Source: Ruixingdingia sedimenti (GTDB lineage: Bacteria; Pseudomonadota; Alphaproteobacteria; Rhodobacterales; Rhodobacteraceae). Taken from it: a DNA stretch of 64,000 nucleotides. This document shows, piece by piece, positions 15,670 through 24,116 of this stretch. The stretch is taken from the NCBI RefSeq assembly GCF_031432425.1, contig NZ_JAVKPH010000007.1, positions 62,001-126,000 of the forward strand, given 5' to 3'. Positions within the stretch are counted from its first letter, which is position 1. The number at the start of each line of letters is the position of its first letter. The notes under the pieces are model-generated. The model did not search any database, was not told where the DNA came from, and saw only the letters and a program-made list of their open reading frames with translations. The translations under genes were made by a program, and so were the position numbers.

Positions 15670-17507
15670 TCCGCCGCCTCTGCCGTATCGGGGTCGATGA
15701 AGCCCCCCGATTGCCGCGACCAGTAGCGGGCGTAAAGCCCCCCCTGCGCTAGCAATTCGGCATGGCTGCCCTGTTCGGCGATACGGCCCTGATCCAGCAC
15801 GATGATGCGGTCCATCGCGGCGATGGTGGACAGGCGGTGCGCGACGGCCAGCACGGTCTTGCCCTCCATCACCCGCAGCAGGGCATCCTGGATCTGCGCC
15901 TCGACCTCGCTGTCCAGCGCCGATGTCGCCTCGTCCAGCACCAGCACGGGGGCGTCCTTCAGGAACGCGCGCGCCAGCGCGATCCGCTGGCGCTGGCCGC
16001 CCGACAGCTTGACCCCCCGCTCGCCCAGTTGCGCGTCGTAACCCCTGTGGCCAAGGTGGTCATGCAGGCCCAGAATGAACGCATGCGCCTCGGCCGCCTT
16101 CGCCGCCGCGATCACCTCCGCCTCGGTCGCATCCGGGCGGCCGTAGAGGATGTTTTCCCGCGCCGAACGGTTGAACAGCGCGGTTTCCTGCGTGACCATG
16201 CCGATCTGCCGCCGCAGGCTGGCCTGCGTGACCTGCCGCACATCGTGGCCATCCAGCAGGACGCGCCCCTTTTCGGTGTCATAGAGCCGCAACAGCAGCG
16301 CCACCAGCGTCGATTTCCCGGCACCCGAGGCCCCGACGATCCCCAGACGCTCGCCCTGTTTCACGTGTAACGTGATGTCCCGCAGGCCGCCTTCGCCCCG
16401 GCCATAAGCGAAACTCACATCGTCAAAGCGGATGTCCCCCTGCGCGCGGCCGATATCCACCGCATCGGGCGCGTCGGTCAGCAGGTGGGGCGCGGCCAGC
16501 GTGCGCATGCCGTCCTCGACCTCGCCGATACTGGCATAGATGCCCATCAGCGACATGGACACCCAGCCGGTCATCTGCGCGATGCGGATCGCCACCGCCC
16601 CCGCCGCCGCAATGTCGCCCGGCGTGGCGGCGCCTTGCGTCCACAACCACAGCATGCCGCCGATCAGCACCACCGGCAGAACCCCCGCCAGCGCCAGCAG
16701 CGCCAGCCGGAAAACCGCAGAGATAGAGCCGAATTCCCGTGCCCGCGCCCGGTAGACCTGCATCGTGTCCAGCGCCGCGCGGTCCTCGTGATCGACATGG
16801 GCGAACAGCTTGACCGTCTTGATGTTGGTGATCGTATCCACCACCTGCCCGGTCAGCATCGCCCGCGCCGCCGCCCGCGCGCCCGACCGCCGCCGGATGC
16901 GCGGCATGAAGAACTGGATCAGCGCCAGATAGGCCACCAGCCACACCGCCAGCGCCGCCGCCACCCGCACGTCCACCGCCAGCAGGAACACCGCCGACCC
17001 CACCAGCGAGGCCAGCGCGAAGGCGACCACGTTGATGATCTCGACCACGCTTTCCGTCATCGCGCGGGCGGTCTGCATCTGTTTCTGCGCGATCCGGCCC
17101 GCGAAATCATTGTCGAAATAGGTGACGGACTGGCCCATGGTCCAGCGATGCAGCCGCGACAGGACCAGCGGCAAGACATTCGGCCCGATGATGACAGAGT
17201 TCGCGGCGGAAGACGCGGCGAACACCAGCGGCCGCAGGATCAGGTAAAAGGCCGTCGACAGCAGCAAAAGGGCAAGGTTGGTGACGAAAAACCCTTCTGC
17301 CGTGCCGCTTGTGGTCGCGTCGATCACCGCCCCCAGGACCAGCGCCGACAGCACCTCCATCACCCCGCCCGCGGCCGATACCGCGGTCGCCAACGCCAGC
17401 GCGGGCCAGGCCCCCGACAGACCCCAGCCGAAAAACGCCAGCAGCCGCCGCGGCGGGGGCCCGTCAGCCGGGCGGAAGGCCTCGATCCAGTCGGCGGGGC
17501 GCCTCAT
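15666..17507 (-). CDS. ABC exporter, fused permease-ATPase (second of pair)
   Basis: 613 residues. About six hydrophobic segments in residues 20-330 form an exporter-type membrane domain (with the conserved YFDNDFAGRIAQKQMQ coupling region), followed by the ATPase: Walker A GASGAGKST, Q-loop QETALFN, signature LSGGQRQR, Walker B VLVLDEATSALDSE and H-loop AHRLSTI. All catalytic residues are intact. It overlaps by 4 bp the upstream gene for a second full exporter half (17504-19375), so the two very likely form a heterodimer. Substrate is unknown; lipid or drug export is the family norm. Confidence 0.92.
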   Translation of the reverse strand: MRRPADWIEAFRPADGPPPRRLLAFFGWGLSGAWPALALATAVSAAGGVMEVLSALVLGAVIDATTSGTAEGFFVTNLALLLLSTAFYLILRPLVFAASSAANSVIIGPNVLPLVLSRLHRWTMGQSVTYFDNDFAGRIAQKQMQTARAMTESVVEIINVVAFALASLVGSAVFLLAVDVRVAAALAVWLVAYLALIQFFMPRIRRRSGARAAARAMLTGQVVDTITNIKTVKLFAHVDHEDRAALDTMQVYRARAREFGSISAVFRLALLALAGVLPVVLIGGMLWLWTQGAATPGDIAAAGAVAIRIAQMTGWVSMSLMGIYASIGEVEDGMRTLAAPHLLTDAPDAVDIGRAQGDIRFDDVSFAYGRGEGGLRDITLHVKQGERLGIVGASGAGKSTLVALLLRLYDTEKGRVLLDGHDVRQVTQASLRRQIGMVTQETALFNRSARENILYGRPDATEAEVIAAAKAAEAHAFILGLHDHLGHRGYDAQLGERGVKLSGGQRQRIALARAFLKDAPVLVLDEATSALDSEVEAQIQDALLRVMEGKTVLAVAHRLSTIAAMDRIIVLDQGRIAEQGSHAELLAQGGLYARYWSRQSGGFIDPDTAEAAE

Positions 17508-19375
17508 GCCGCGTCCTCCGTTCCCAGGAAACCGCCGGATTGATGCGCCCAGAACCGCGCATAAAGCCCGCCGCGCGCCAGCAGTTCGGCATGGCTGCCC
17601 TCTTCGGCGATGCGGCCGTCATCCAGCACCACGATCCGGTCCATCGCCGCGATGGTGGACAGCCGGTGCGCGATGGCGATCACCGTCTTGCCCTCCATCA
17701 CACGGTACAGCGTGTCCTGGATCGCCGCCTCGACCTCGCTGTCCAAGGCCGATGTCGCCTCGTCCAGCACCAGCACCGGCGCGTCCTTCAGCATCACCCG
17801 CGCCAGCGCCACCCGCTGCCGCTGGCCGCCCGACAGCTTGACCCCCCGCTCGCCCACATGCGCGTCATAGCCCTTGCGGCCCTGCGGATCCTCCAGCGTC
17901 AGGATGAAGTCTTGCGCCTCTGCCCGCTTGGCGGCGGCGATCACCTCCGCCTCGGTCGCATCGGGCCGGCCATAGAGGATGTTGTCGCGGACGGAACGGT
18001 GCAACAGGCTCGAATCCTGCTGAACCATGCCGATTTTGGCGCGCAGGCTGTCCTGCGTGACGGCGCGGATATCCTGCCCGTCGATCAGGATCCGGCCCGC
18101 CTCGGCGTCATAGAACCGCAACAGCAGCTTCACCAGCGTCGACTTGCCCGCCCCCGACCGGCCGACCACGCCCACCTTTTCGCCCGGCCGGATCGCCAGC
18201 GTCACCCCCTGCAGCCCGCCGGAGGGGCGGCCGTAGTGATGGGTCAGCCCCTCGATCTCTATCCGCCCTTCGCGGAAATCCAGCGGGCGGGCATCGGGCG
18301 CGTCGGTCAGCGTGATCGGCTGCGCGATGGTCTGCATCCCTTCCGCCACGATCCCGAGCGCGCGGAAGAACGACGTCAGCGCCCACATGATCCAGCCGGT
18401 CATCGCATTGAGCCGCAGCACCAGCGCCGAGGCCGCCGCCACCGCCCCCACGCTCGCCGCGCCCTGCATCCACAGCGCCAGCGCCCAGCCCACCACCGCG
18501 ACGATCAAGAGACCGTTGAGCGTGACCAGCGCCACATCCATCGTGGTGAAAATGCGCATTTCGCGCGCGAAGGTCTGCCGCGTCGTCTCGATCGCCTCTT
18601 TCGCATAGGCGATTTCGCGGTCGTGATGGGCGAACATCTTGACGGAATGGATGTTGGCGTAACTGTCCACCACCCGGCCCGTCACGGCGCTGCGGGCATC
18701 GGCGCTGGCCTGCGAGGCCGGGCCCACGCGCCTCACCGTCCAGCGCACCAGAAACCCGTACAGCACCAGCCAGGCCAGCAGCGGCAGCATCAGCCGCAGG
18801 TCGGCCCCCGCCAGCACCACCGCCGCACCGACAAGATAGGCGATGGAAAAGGCGATGGCGTCGAACACCTGGAACACCGCATCCCCCGCGGCGGGCGGGG
18901 TCTGCATGATGCGGTTGGCGATGCGGCCGGCGAAATCGTTCTCGAACCAGCCCACCGACTGGCGCAGCACCTGCCGATGCGCGCGCCAGCGGATCAGCGT
19001 GCCGAAATTCGGCAGGATCGCGTTGTTCAGCAACAGCACGTCCAGCCCCTGCAACGCGGGCCGGATCAGCAGGATGAAGGCGGCGGCAAGGATCAGTTCG
19101 GCTCCATGGGTATCCCACACCGTGCCCGGCGCGTCGGAACCCAGCAGGTCCACCACCCGGCCCAGATACCAGATCAGCCCCAGTTCGACCGTGGCGACCA
19201 TGATCGACACGATGCCGGTCGCCACGAACACCCGCCGGAAGGGCACTGCATAGGCGCGCAGGAAAGGCCACAGCCGCTGCGGCGGCGCGTCGGTTTCGGG
19301 ATAGGCGGTGTAGGGATCGACGAGCCCTTCGAAGAACCGGAACAAGGGGGCATCCTTTCGCGCTGTCCACCGCAT
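17504..19375 (-). CDS. ABC exporter, fused permease-ATPase (first of pair)
   Basis: 623 residues from the ATG at 19375. The membrane domain is in the first 340 residues, with the matching coupling segment GWFENDFAGRIANRIMQ. The ATPase has GRSGAGKST, LSGGQRQR, LVLDEATSALDSE and AHRLSTI, all intact, so both ATP sites of the predicted heterodimer should work, unlike asymmetric pairs with one degenerate site. The protein resembles its downstream partner throughout, which points to an old tandem duplication. It begins 37 bp after the cca stop. Open frame extends upstream of the chosen start but lacks Met and overlaps cca. Confidence 0.92.
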   Translation of the reverse strand: MRWTARKDAPLFRFFEGLVDPYTAYPETDAPPQRLWPFLRAYAVPFRRVFVATGIVSIMVATVELGLIWYLGRVVDLLGSDAPGTVWDTHGAELILAAAFILLIRPALQGLDVLLLNNAILPNFGTLIRWRAHRQVLRQSVGWFENDFAGRIANRIMQTPPAAGDAVFQVFDAIAFSIAYLVGAAVVLAGADLRLMLPLLAWLVLYGFLVRWTVRRVGPASQASADARSAVTGRVVDSYANIHSVKMFAHHDREIAYAKEAIETTRQTFAREMRIFTTMDVALVTLNGLLIVAVVGWALALWMQGAASVGAVAAASALVLRLNAMTGWIMWALTSFFRALGIVAEGMQTIAQPITLTDAPDARPLDFREGRIEIEGLTHHYGRPSGGLQGVTLAIRPGEKVGVVGRSGAGKSTLVKLLLRFYDAEAGRILIDGQDIRAVTQDSLRAKIGMVQQDSSLLHRSVRDNILYGRPDATEAEVIAAAKRAEAQDFILTLEDPQGRKGYDAHVGERGVKLSGGQRQRVALARVMLKDAPVLVLDEATSALDSEVEAAIQDTLYRVMEGKTVIAIAHRLSTIAAMDRIVVLDDGRIAEEGSHAELLARGGLYARFWAHQSGGFLGTEDAA

Positions 19376-19412
19376 ATAGCGCCCCGCCCCGCAAAGGGGA
19401 ACCGCCGGGCGG

Positions 19413-20552
19413 TCAGGGCAGCAGATCCTCGCGCGACAGTGTAAAGCCCGATTGCAGCCACCGCGCCTCTGCCGCCCGCAGCGCCGCGCCCAGATCGGGG
19501 CCGCTGAAACCCCGCGCCGCAAGATCGCCCCCGCGCAGGGGAAACACCGCCGCGGCCCCGCGCGCGGTGTCAGCCTGCCACCCCCCGGGCGGGGGGGCGC
19601 CGGTCAGCGCGGCACGGGCCAGCACGATGTCCGCCGCCAGATCCGCGCCATGGCGATAGCCGAGTTCCGCCGGGCCCTGCATGGAATCGATCCCGCGCCG
19701 GATCGTCTCTATCGCCGCCATTTCGGCCCGCGACAGGCGCAGCCCCCCGGCCTCGCCCCCGACCACCGCCAGACGGCGCAGCCAGCGGGGGTGCAGGGTG
19801 CCTTCCAGATGCACCAGAACCGGCAAAGCCCGCGCATCCGCCCCCGGCAGAACCCGCGCCAGAACCCCCGCCTGCGCCATCGCGGCGACCGAAGGCGCAG
19901 GGTCCGGGGCGGACAGCAGCTTGCGCATTTCCTGCCCGATGCGTTCGCGCGAAAGCGTCTCTATTCCGGCTGAAAGCGCGGCGCAGGCGGCCAGCCCGTC
20001 AGGGTCCAGCCCGCCTTGCGGATCGCCATACCAGGCGTGAAAGCGGAAAAAGCGCAGGATGCGCAGGTAATCTTCGGCAATCCGGGCCTCGGCATCGCCC
20101 GCGAACCGCACGCGTCGGGCCAGAGCGTCGGGCAAGCCCCCCAACGGGTCCAGCACCTCACCGTCGGGCGTGGCGTAAAGCGCGTTCATGGTGAAATCGC
20201 GCCGGGCGGCATCCTGTTCCACATCATCGGCAAAGGCCACCGTGGCATGGCGGCCGAAGGTTTCCACATCGCGGCGGAAGGTCGTCACCTCATGCGGGAT
20301 CCCGCCGGACACCACTGTCACGGTGCCGTGGGCGATCCCTGTCGGCACCGGCCGCAACCCGGCCTTTTCGGCCAGAACAGTGACGGTTTCCGGCCGCGCA
20401 TCGGTGGCGATATCCACATCCGCCACCGCCACGCCGAAGATCGCGTTGCGCACACAGCCGCCCACGAACAACGCCCGGTGCCCCGCCCCGGTCAGCATGG
20501 CGCAAACGGCCTGCGTTTCCGGGCGGGTCAGCCAGTCGCCGCCGATCCTCAC
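19413..20552 (-). CDS. cca: CCA tRNA nucleotidyltransferase / poly(A) polymerase head-domain protein
   Basis: 379 residues starting at a GTG (20552) that overlaps the Nudix gene stop as GTGA. The nucleotidyltransferase head has LFVGGCVRNAIFG and VADVDIATDARPE (metal-binding Asp pair), then RRDFTMNALYATPDGEVLDPLGG and the RILRFFRFHAWYG segment, which are family signatures. The enzyme adds or repairs the CCA end of tRNA; the alphaproteobacterial branch without an HD domain is kept in this order with a CoA-type Nudix gene. The alternative function, poly(A) polymerase, is less likely by context. Confidence 0.92.
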   Translation of the reverse strand: MRIGGDWLTRPETQAVCAMLTGAGHRALFVGGCVRNAIFGVAVADVDIATDARPETVTVLAEKAGLRPVPTGIAHGTVTVVSGGIPHEVTTFRRDVETFGRHATVAFADDVEQDAARRDFTMNALYATPDGEVLDPLGGLPDALARRVRFAGDAEARIAEDYLRILRFFRFHAWYGDPQGGLDPDGLAACAALSAGIETLSRERIGQEMRKLLSAPDPAPSVAAMAQAGVLARVLPGADARALPVLVHLEGTLHPRWLRRLAVVGGEAGGLRLSRAEMAAIETIRRGIDSMQGPAELGYRHGADLAADIVLARAALTGAPPPGGWQADTARGAAAVFPLRGGDLAARGFSGPDLGAALRAAEARWLQSGFTLSREDLLP

Positions 20553-21151
20553 GCCTGCACCCGTTCGGCCAGCCCCCGCAAGATCCGCGCCGTCGCCCCC
20601 CAGATGTAATAGGGCCCCCAGGGCACGGCGTAATAGTTGCGCCATGCCCCCAGCCACTGCCGCCGCTCGACCCTGTACCGCCCGGGATCGGCGACATGGG
20701 CAAAGGGCACGCGGAACACCTCGTCCACCTCGCCCGCCTCGGGCACGGGGGCGAAGGGCGCGCGGATCACGCCCACGACAGGGGTGATGCGATAGCCCGT
20801 CACGGTCTCATGCGGCGGCAACTGCCCCAGCAGGTCGACCGTCCTGCGATCCAGCCCCACTTCCTCCTCGGCCTCGCGCAGCGCCGCGGCCTCGGGCGAG
20901 CCGTCGCCGGCGTCGATCTTGCCGCCGGGAAGGGCGATCTGGCCGGGATGGTGACGCAGGCGCGAGGACCGCTTGGTCAGCACCAGTTCCATCCCCGCCG
21001 GGCCGGGCAGCAGGCCGATCAGCACCGCCGCGGGCCGCAGCACCCGGCCGGGGTCAAGCTGCACGCCCGGGTTCAGGTCGAAATCCGACGAGGCCGGCAT
21101 CGGCCCGGCCAGCGCCTTGCGCAGCCGTCCGACCTCGGCCCCGTCGTTCAT
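20549..21151 (-). CDS. Nudix hydrolase, CoA pyrophosphatase type
   Basis: 200 residues. ELVLTKRSSRLRHHPGQIALPGG is not quoted further, but this RSxxLxxHxGQ...PGG segment (about residues 60-75) is the signature of CoA-type Nudix enzymes, followed by the Nudix box GKIDAGDGSPEAAALREAEE and VG. The family cleaves CoA or its oxidised forms to 4'-phosphopantetheine and 3',5'-ADP. The ATG at 21151 overlaps the hslO stop by 4 bp, and the end overlaps the cca GTG, so it is translationally coupled on both sides. Confidence 0.9.
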   Translation of the reverse strand: MNDGAEVGRLRKALAGPMPASSDFDLNPGVQLDPGRVLRPAAVLIGLLPGPAGMELVLTKRSSRLRHHPGQIALPGGKIDAGDGSPEAAALREAEEEVGLDRRTVDLLGQLPPHETVTGYRITPVVGVIRAPFAPVPEAGEVDEVFRVPFAHVADPGRYRVERRQWLGAWRNYYAVPWGPYYIWGATARILRGLAERVQA

Positions 21152-22125
21152 GGCCGGCCCTCTGCGCCCTCGGCCTCGAACCCCACGGTGCGGGGGTCGA
21201 GTTCGTAATGCGCGCCGCAGAACTGGCAATCCGCTGTCACCACGCCGTCATCGGTGGTCATGGTGGCGATGTCCTTGGCCGAATAGATGGACAGCGAATT
21301 GCGCACCTTGTCTTCGGAACAGCTGCACCCGAAGCGCACCTGCCGCGCGTCGAACACCCGCGCGCCTTCCTCGTGGAACAGCCGGATCAGCAGGTCGGTC
21401 GGCTGCACCTCGGGGCCGATCAGTTCCTCGGCATCCACCGTATCCAGCAGCAGGTTCACGCGGGTCCAGTTTTCACGGTCGTCCCCGTGCACGATGTCGT
21501 CCGCCGCCAGCAACCCCCCATCCCCCGACCCGCCGCCCTGGGCAAAGGGCGAGGCCTTGGGCATGTGCTGCACCATCACGCCCCCGGCCCGCCAGCCCTC
21601 GGCCCGCCCGTGGGACAGCGCAAAGCGGGTCGGCAGCTGTTCGGACTGGGCGAAATACGTCTCTGCACAGGCGGAAAGCGACCCGCCGGCGATGGGCGTG
21701 ATGCCCTGATAGGGCAGCGTGCCGGGGCCCTGGTCGATCAGGATGGCAAAGAAGCCCTCGCCGATCTGGTCGAAGGCGGGCATATCCGGGTCCAGCCGGT
21801 CGGCGTCATAGCTGGCATAGGCCCGGATCCGCGCCGGCGCACCGTCATCGCCGGGGCCGTAATAATCGGTCGCGATCAGCCGCGCCGCGCCATTGCCGCG
21901 GATCTGCAACGACAGCTTCCAGCGCAGCTTGATCATCTGGCCGATCAGCGCGGTCAGCAACGCGGCCTCTGCCACCAGCGCCTCGATGGCGGGTGGGTAG
22001 TCGTGCTGGCCCAGGATCTGGTCCAGCGCGCCGTCCAGCCGCGCGACGCGGCCGCGGATGTCGGCGCGGTCAAGCTGAAAGGGCAGGACGGTATCGTCCC
22101 AGGCGATCTGCGATCCGATGGTCAT
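21148..22125 (-). CDS. hslO: Redox-regulated chaperone Hsp33
   Basis: 325 residues. Near the C-terminus are CSCSEDKV and CQFCGAHYELD, the CxC...CxxC zinc motif that senses oxidants: oxidation releases zinc and activates the holdase. The central region has GTLPYQGITPIAGGSLS and YFAQSEQLPTRFAL, typical of Hsp33. It is the first gene of the long leftward operon reaching to 14452. It is divergent from the Nudix gene at 22201 with 75 bp between starts, where the promoter for both must lie. Confidence 0.95.
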   Translation of the reverse strand: MTIGSQIAWDDTVLPFQLDRADIRGRVARLDGALDQILGQHDYPPAIEALVAEAALLTALIGQMIKLRWKLSLQIRGNGAARLIATDYYGPGDDGAPARIRAYASYDADRLDPDMPAFDQIGEGFFAILIDQGPGTLPYQGITPIAGGSLSACAETYFAQSEQLPTRFALSHGRAEGWRAGGVMVQHMPKASPFAQGGGSGDGGLLAADDIVHGDDRENWTRVNLLLDTVDAEELIGPEVQPTDLLIRLFHEEGARVFDARQVRFGCSCSEDKVRNSLSIYSAKDIATMTTDDGVVTADCQFCGAHYELDPRTVGFEAEGAEGRP

Positions 22126-22200
22126 GGGGTTTCCTTGTGTGCCACGTCTTGGCATATCCGCACTATATAGCCACGGCAACGCGCACTCCAAGAGGGCCCC

Positions 22201-22638
22201 ATGATCCGGCGATTCGGCGACAGCCCGCAAAGCGGCATCCGCTATCGGCGCAGGCCGGGGGTCTATGCGGTGCTGCTGCGCGGGCGCGACGTGCTGTTGA
22301 CGCACCAATCGGCGCCGGTGCCGGAATTCCAGTTGCCCGGCGGCGGGATCGACCCGGGCGAACAGGCCCTGCCCGCGCTGCACCGCGAGGTGCGCGAGGA
22401 AACCGGGTGGTCGATGGCCGTCACCCGGCGGCTCGGCGCGTTCCGGCGGTTCACCTACATGCCGGAATACGATCTCTGGGCGGAAAAGCTGTGCACCGTC
22501 TATCTTGCCCGCCCTGTCGCGCGGCTGGGTCCGCCGAGCGAGCCGGGCCACCGCGCGATCTGGGCGCCGATCGGAACCGCGGTGGGGCTTCTGGGCAATG
22601 ACGGCGACAGGCATTTCCTGCGCCGTCTGCTGGCCTAG
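22201..22638 (+). CDS. Nudix hydrolase
   Basis: 145 residues with a standard Nudix box at about 43-65: PGGGIDPGEQALPALHREV followed by REETGW, giving the REUXEE metal site. The start is FGDSPQSGIRYRRRPGVYAVLLRG, typical of small Nudix proteins that act on NDP-sugars or modified nucleotides. It is preceded by an AGAGGG ribosome binding site. Its stop codon and that of the convergent GST gene share the palindrome CTAG at 22635-22638. Substrate is not predictable. Confidence 0.85.
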   Translation: MIRRFGDSPQSGIRYRRRPGVYAVLLRGRDVLLTHQSAPVPEFQLPGGGIDPGEQALPALHREVREETGWSMAVTRRLGAFRRFTYMPEYDLWAEKLCTVYLARPVARLGPPSEPGHRAIWAPIGTAVGLLGNDGDRHFLRRLLA

Positions 22639-23249
22639 GCCGAGGGCAGCGTCGCCTGCATCGAGGGCCGGGCAGAAACCTGCGCGAACCAGTCCGCCAG
22701 CCGGGGACGGCCACTGCGCCAATCCTTGTCGGCAAAACGGAAATCGAGATAGCCGAGCGCGCAGGCCGCGGCGATGCTGCCCGCATTGAACCCGTCGGAA
22801 ATCGCGGCGAACCAGCGGCCTTCCAGATCATCCAGACCCGAATCCACCTTTTCCATCTGCCCGCGGGCCCAATCGTCCCACCGCTTGTCCTCGGGCCGCA
22901 GCACGTTTTCGTAACGGTGCAGCAGCGCGGCCTCCAGAATGCCGTCGCCAAGCGCCTCGACCGTCAGCACGGTGAAGCGGCGGGTGTCCTGCGGATAGAT
23001 CGTTTCCCCCGTGGTGCCGACCGAATCGACATAGGCCGTGATCACCCGGCTGTCGAACACGGGGCTGTCGTCCTCCAGCAGCAGGCAGGGCACCTTGCCG
23101 GTGGAATTGTGCCGCACGATGTTCGGGTCGCGCTTCACCGGCCAGGCGGCCGAGGGCAGCTTTTCGATCTCTACCCCGCGTTCCAGCGCGGCGACCATCA
23201 CCTTGCGCACGAAGGGCGAGGCGGGGGAAAAGAACAGGCGGATCGTCAT
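22635..23249 (-). CDS. Glutathione S-transferase family protein
   Basis: 204 residues. Thioredoxin-like N-terminal domain: RLFFSPASPFVRKVMVAALE (Ser in the SPF active-site turn), then GKVPCLLLEDDSPVFDSRVI with the cis-Pro and the ED/S glutathione-binding motif. The helical C-terminal domain follows (ALLHRYENVLRPEDKRWDDW). It lies directly after the GntR gene on the same strand (4-bp overlap at 23246-23249), so it may belong to the same regulated catabolic unit. It does not show the SSCxWR motif of maleylacetoacetate isomerase, so a direct link with the fumarylacetoacetase gene is not supported by sequence. Confidence 0.88.
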   Translation of the reverse strand: MTIRLFFSPASPFVRKVMVAALERGVEIEKLPSAAWPVKRDPNIVRHNSTGKVPCLLLEDDSPVFDSRVITAYVDSVGTTGETIYPQDTRRFTVLTVEALGDGILEAALLHRYENVLRPEDKRWDDWARGQMEKVDSGLDDLEGRWFAAISDGFNAGSIAAACALGYLDFRFADKDWRSGRPRLADWFAQVSARPSMQATLPSA

Positions 23250-24010
23250 GCGGCGGTATTCCTTCGGTTGCGGGCCGGCCGGGCCCGGACAGGTTCTTCG
23301 AGGTTGGGCATGCGCAGGAAATCCTGCGGGTAAAGCTGCATCTGCAGATGCAGGTGTTCCAGCGCGAAGGTGATGTGTTCGCGCATGATCCCCGCGGCGC
23401 GTTCGCCCTGCCCCTTGGACAGCGCGCGGGCGATGCGGTGATGGTCGTCGTGCGACCGCAGGATGACCCGGAAGTCGCGCCACATGATGACGCGATCCGA
23501 GGCCGCGGGCACATTGTGCAACTGCTGCACGCAGGTGGTGATCCAGGAATTGCCGGAAAGGCGCATCACGGCGGTGTGGAAATTCACGTTCATCCGCCTG
23601 TATTCCGGCAGTTTTTCCGGCAGCAACTCGCCCGGCTCCAGAAGCCGGTCGCCCTCTGCCACCAGATCGGCCAGATGGCGGCGGGCGGCATCGGTCATGT
23701 TACCGGCGGCCAGTCGGCAGGCCATCGCCTCCAGTTCCGCGCGCACCTCGAAGGCGCCCTCGACCTCTGAGAACGAGAATTCGCGCACAAAGAAGCCGCG
23801 GTTGCTTTCGTAGGATACGAGCCCGGTCTGGGCCAATGTCGTCAGCGCCGCCCGCAGGGGCGTGCGCGAGGTTCCCAGCATTTCCGCCAGCCGGTCCTGC
23901 CGCAACTTGTCGCCCGGAAGCAGCTCTCCGCTCAGGATCGCCTCGCGCAGACGCTCGGTCGCCAGTTCCGTGCTGGTGTGAGGCTCGGCCAAGTTTCCCC
24001 CCTGATTCAT
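23246..24010 (-). CDS. GntR-family regulator, FadR/FCD subfamily
   Basis: About 254 residues from the ATG at 24010. Winged HTH: ATERLREAILSGELLPGDKL, then LGTSRTPLRAALTTL and GLVSYESNRGFFV. The C-terminal FCD ligand domain (residues 80-220) has FEVRAELEAMACRLA, with conserved metal-site histidines in NVNFHTAVM and SHDDHHRI. FCD regulators sense carboxylates or sugar acids. It is divergent from the SDR-TRAP operon and almost certainly controls it through palindromes in the shared 106-bp region. A TTG at 23995 preceded by AGGGGGG is an alternative start with a better ribosome binding site. Confidence 0.92.
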   Translation of the reverse strand: MNQGGNLAEPHTSTELATERLREAILSGELLPGDKLRQDRLAEMLGTSRTPLRAALTTLAQTGLVSYESNRGFFVREFSFSEVEGAFEVRAELEAMACRLAAGNMTDAARRHLADLVAEGDRLLEPGELLPEKLPEYRRMNVNFHTAVMRLSGNSWITTCVQQLHNVPAASDRVIMWRDFRVILRSHDDHHRIARALSKGQGERAAGIMREHITFALEHLHLQMQLYPQDFLRMPNLEEPVRARPARNRRNTAA

Positions 24011-24019
24011 TTTTGTTGA

Positions 24020-24029
24020 TTGGATCCAA
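24020..24029. promoter_or_regulatory. Candidate GntR operator TTGGATCCAA
   Basis: A perfect 10-bp palindrome TTGGATCCAA lies 10 bases upstream of the GntR start and about 90 bases before the SDR start. FCD-type GntR regulators usually bind short palindromes of the TTGxxxxCAA kind, so this is the best operator candidate. Nearby TTGAT (24016-24020) and ATCAA (24037-24041) form a second, wider inverted pair around it. Confidence 0.45.
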
Positions 24030-24055
24030 AACATGTATCAAGGGCAGATTCTTTT

Positions 24056-24085
24056 TGCAATGTGCGACAAAATGTGTTCATTGCA
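24056..24085. promoter_or_regulatory. Inverted repeat TGCAATG / CATTGCA upstream of the SDR-TRAP operon
   Basis: TGCAATG (24056-24062) and CATTGCA (24079-24085) are perfect inverted copies with a 16-base spacer that itself holds ATGTG twice. They sit just upstream of the ribosome binding site (GAAGGAGGAG, about 24097-24106) of the first structural gene. This may be a second regulator site or a stem in the leader RNA. Confidence 0.4.
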
Positions 24086-24116
24086 TTCACAACGAAGAAG
24101 GAGGAGCCGTCAACCC

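Noticed and set aside
16357..16372. parS-like TGTTTCACGTGTAACG inside an ABC transporter gene
   Set aside because: Two mismatches including one in the inner half, 33 kb from parAB, and it simply encodes a plausible stretch (LHVKQ) of the transporter. Kept only as something a ParB ChIP could test.
22635..23249. GST as maleylacetoacetate isomerase partner of fahA
   Set aside because: The zeta-class motif SSCxWR is absent, and the gene is linked to GntR and not to fahA.
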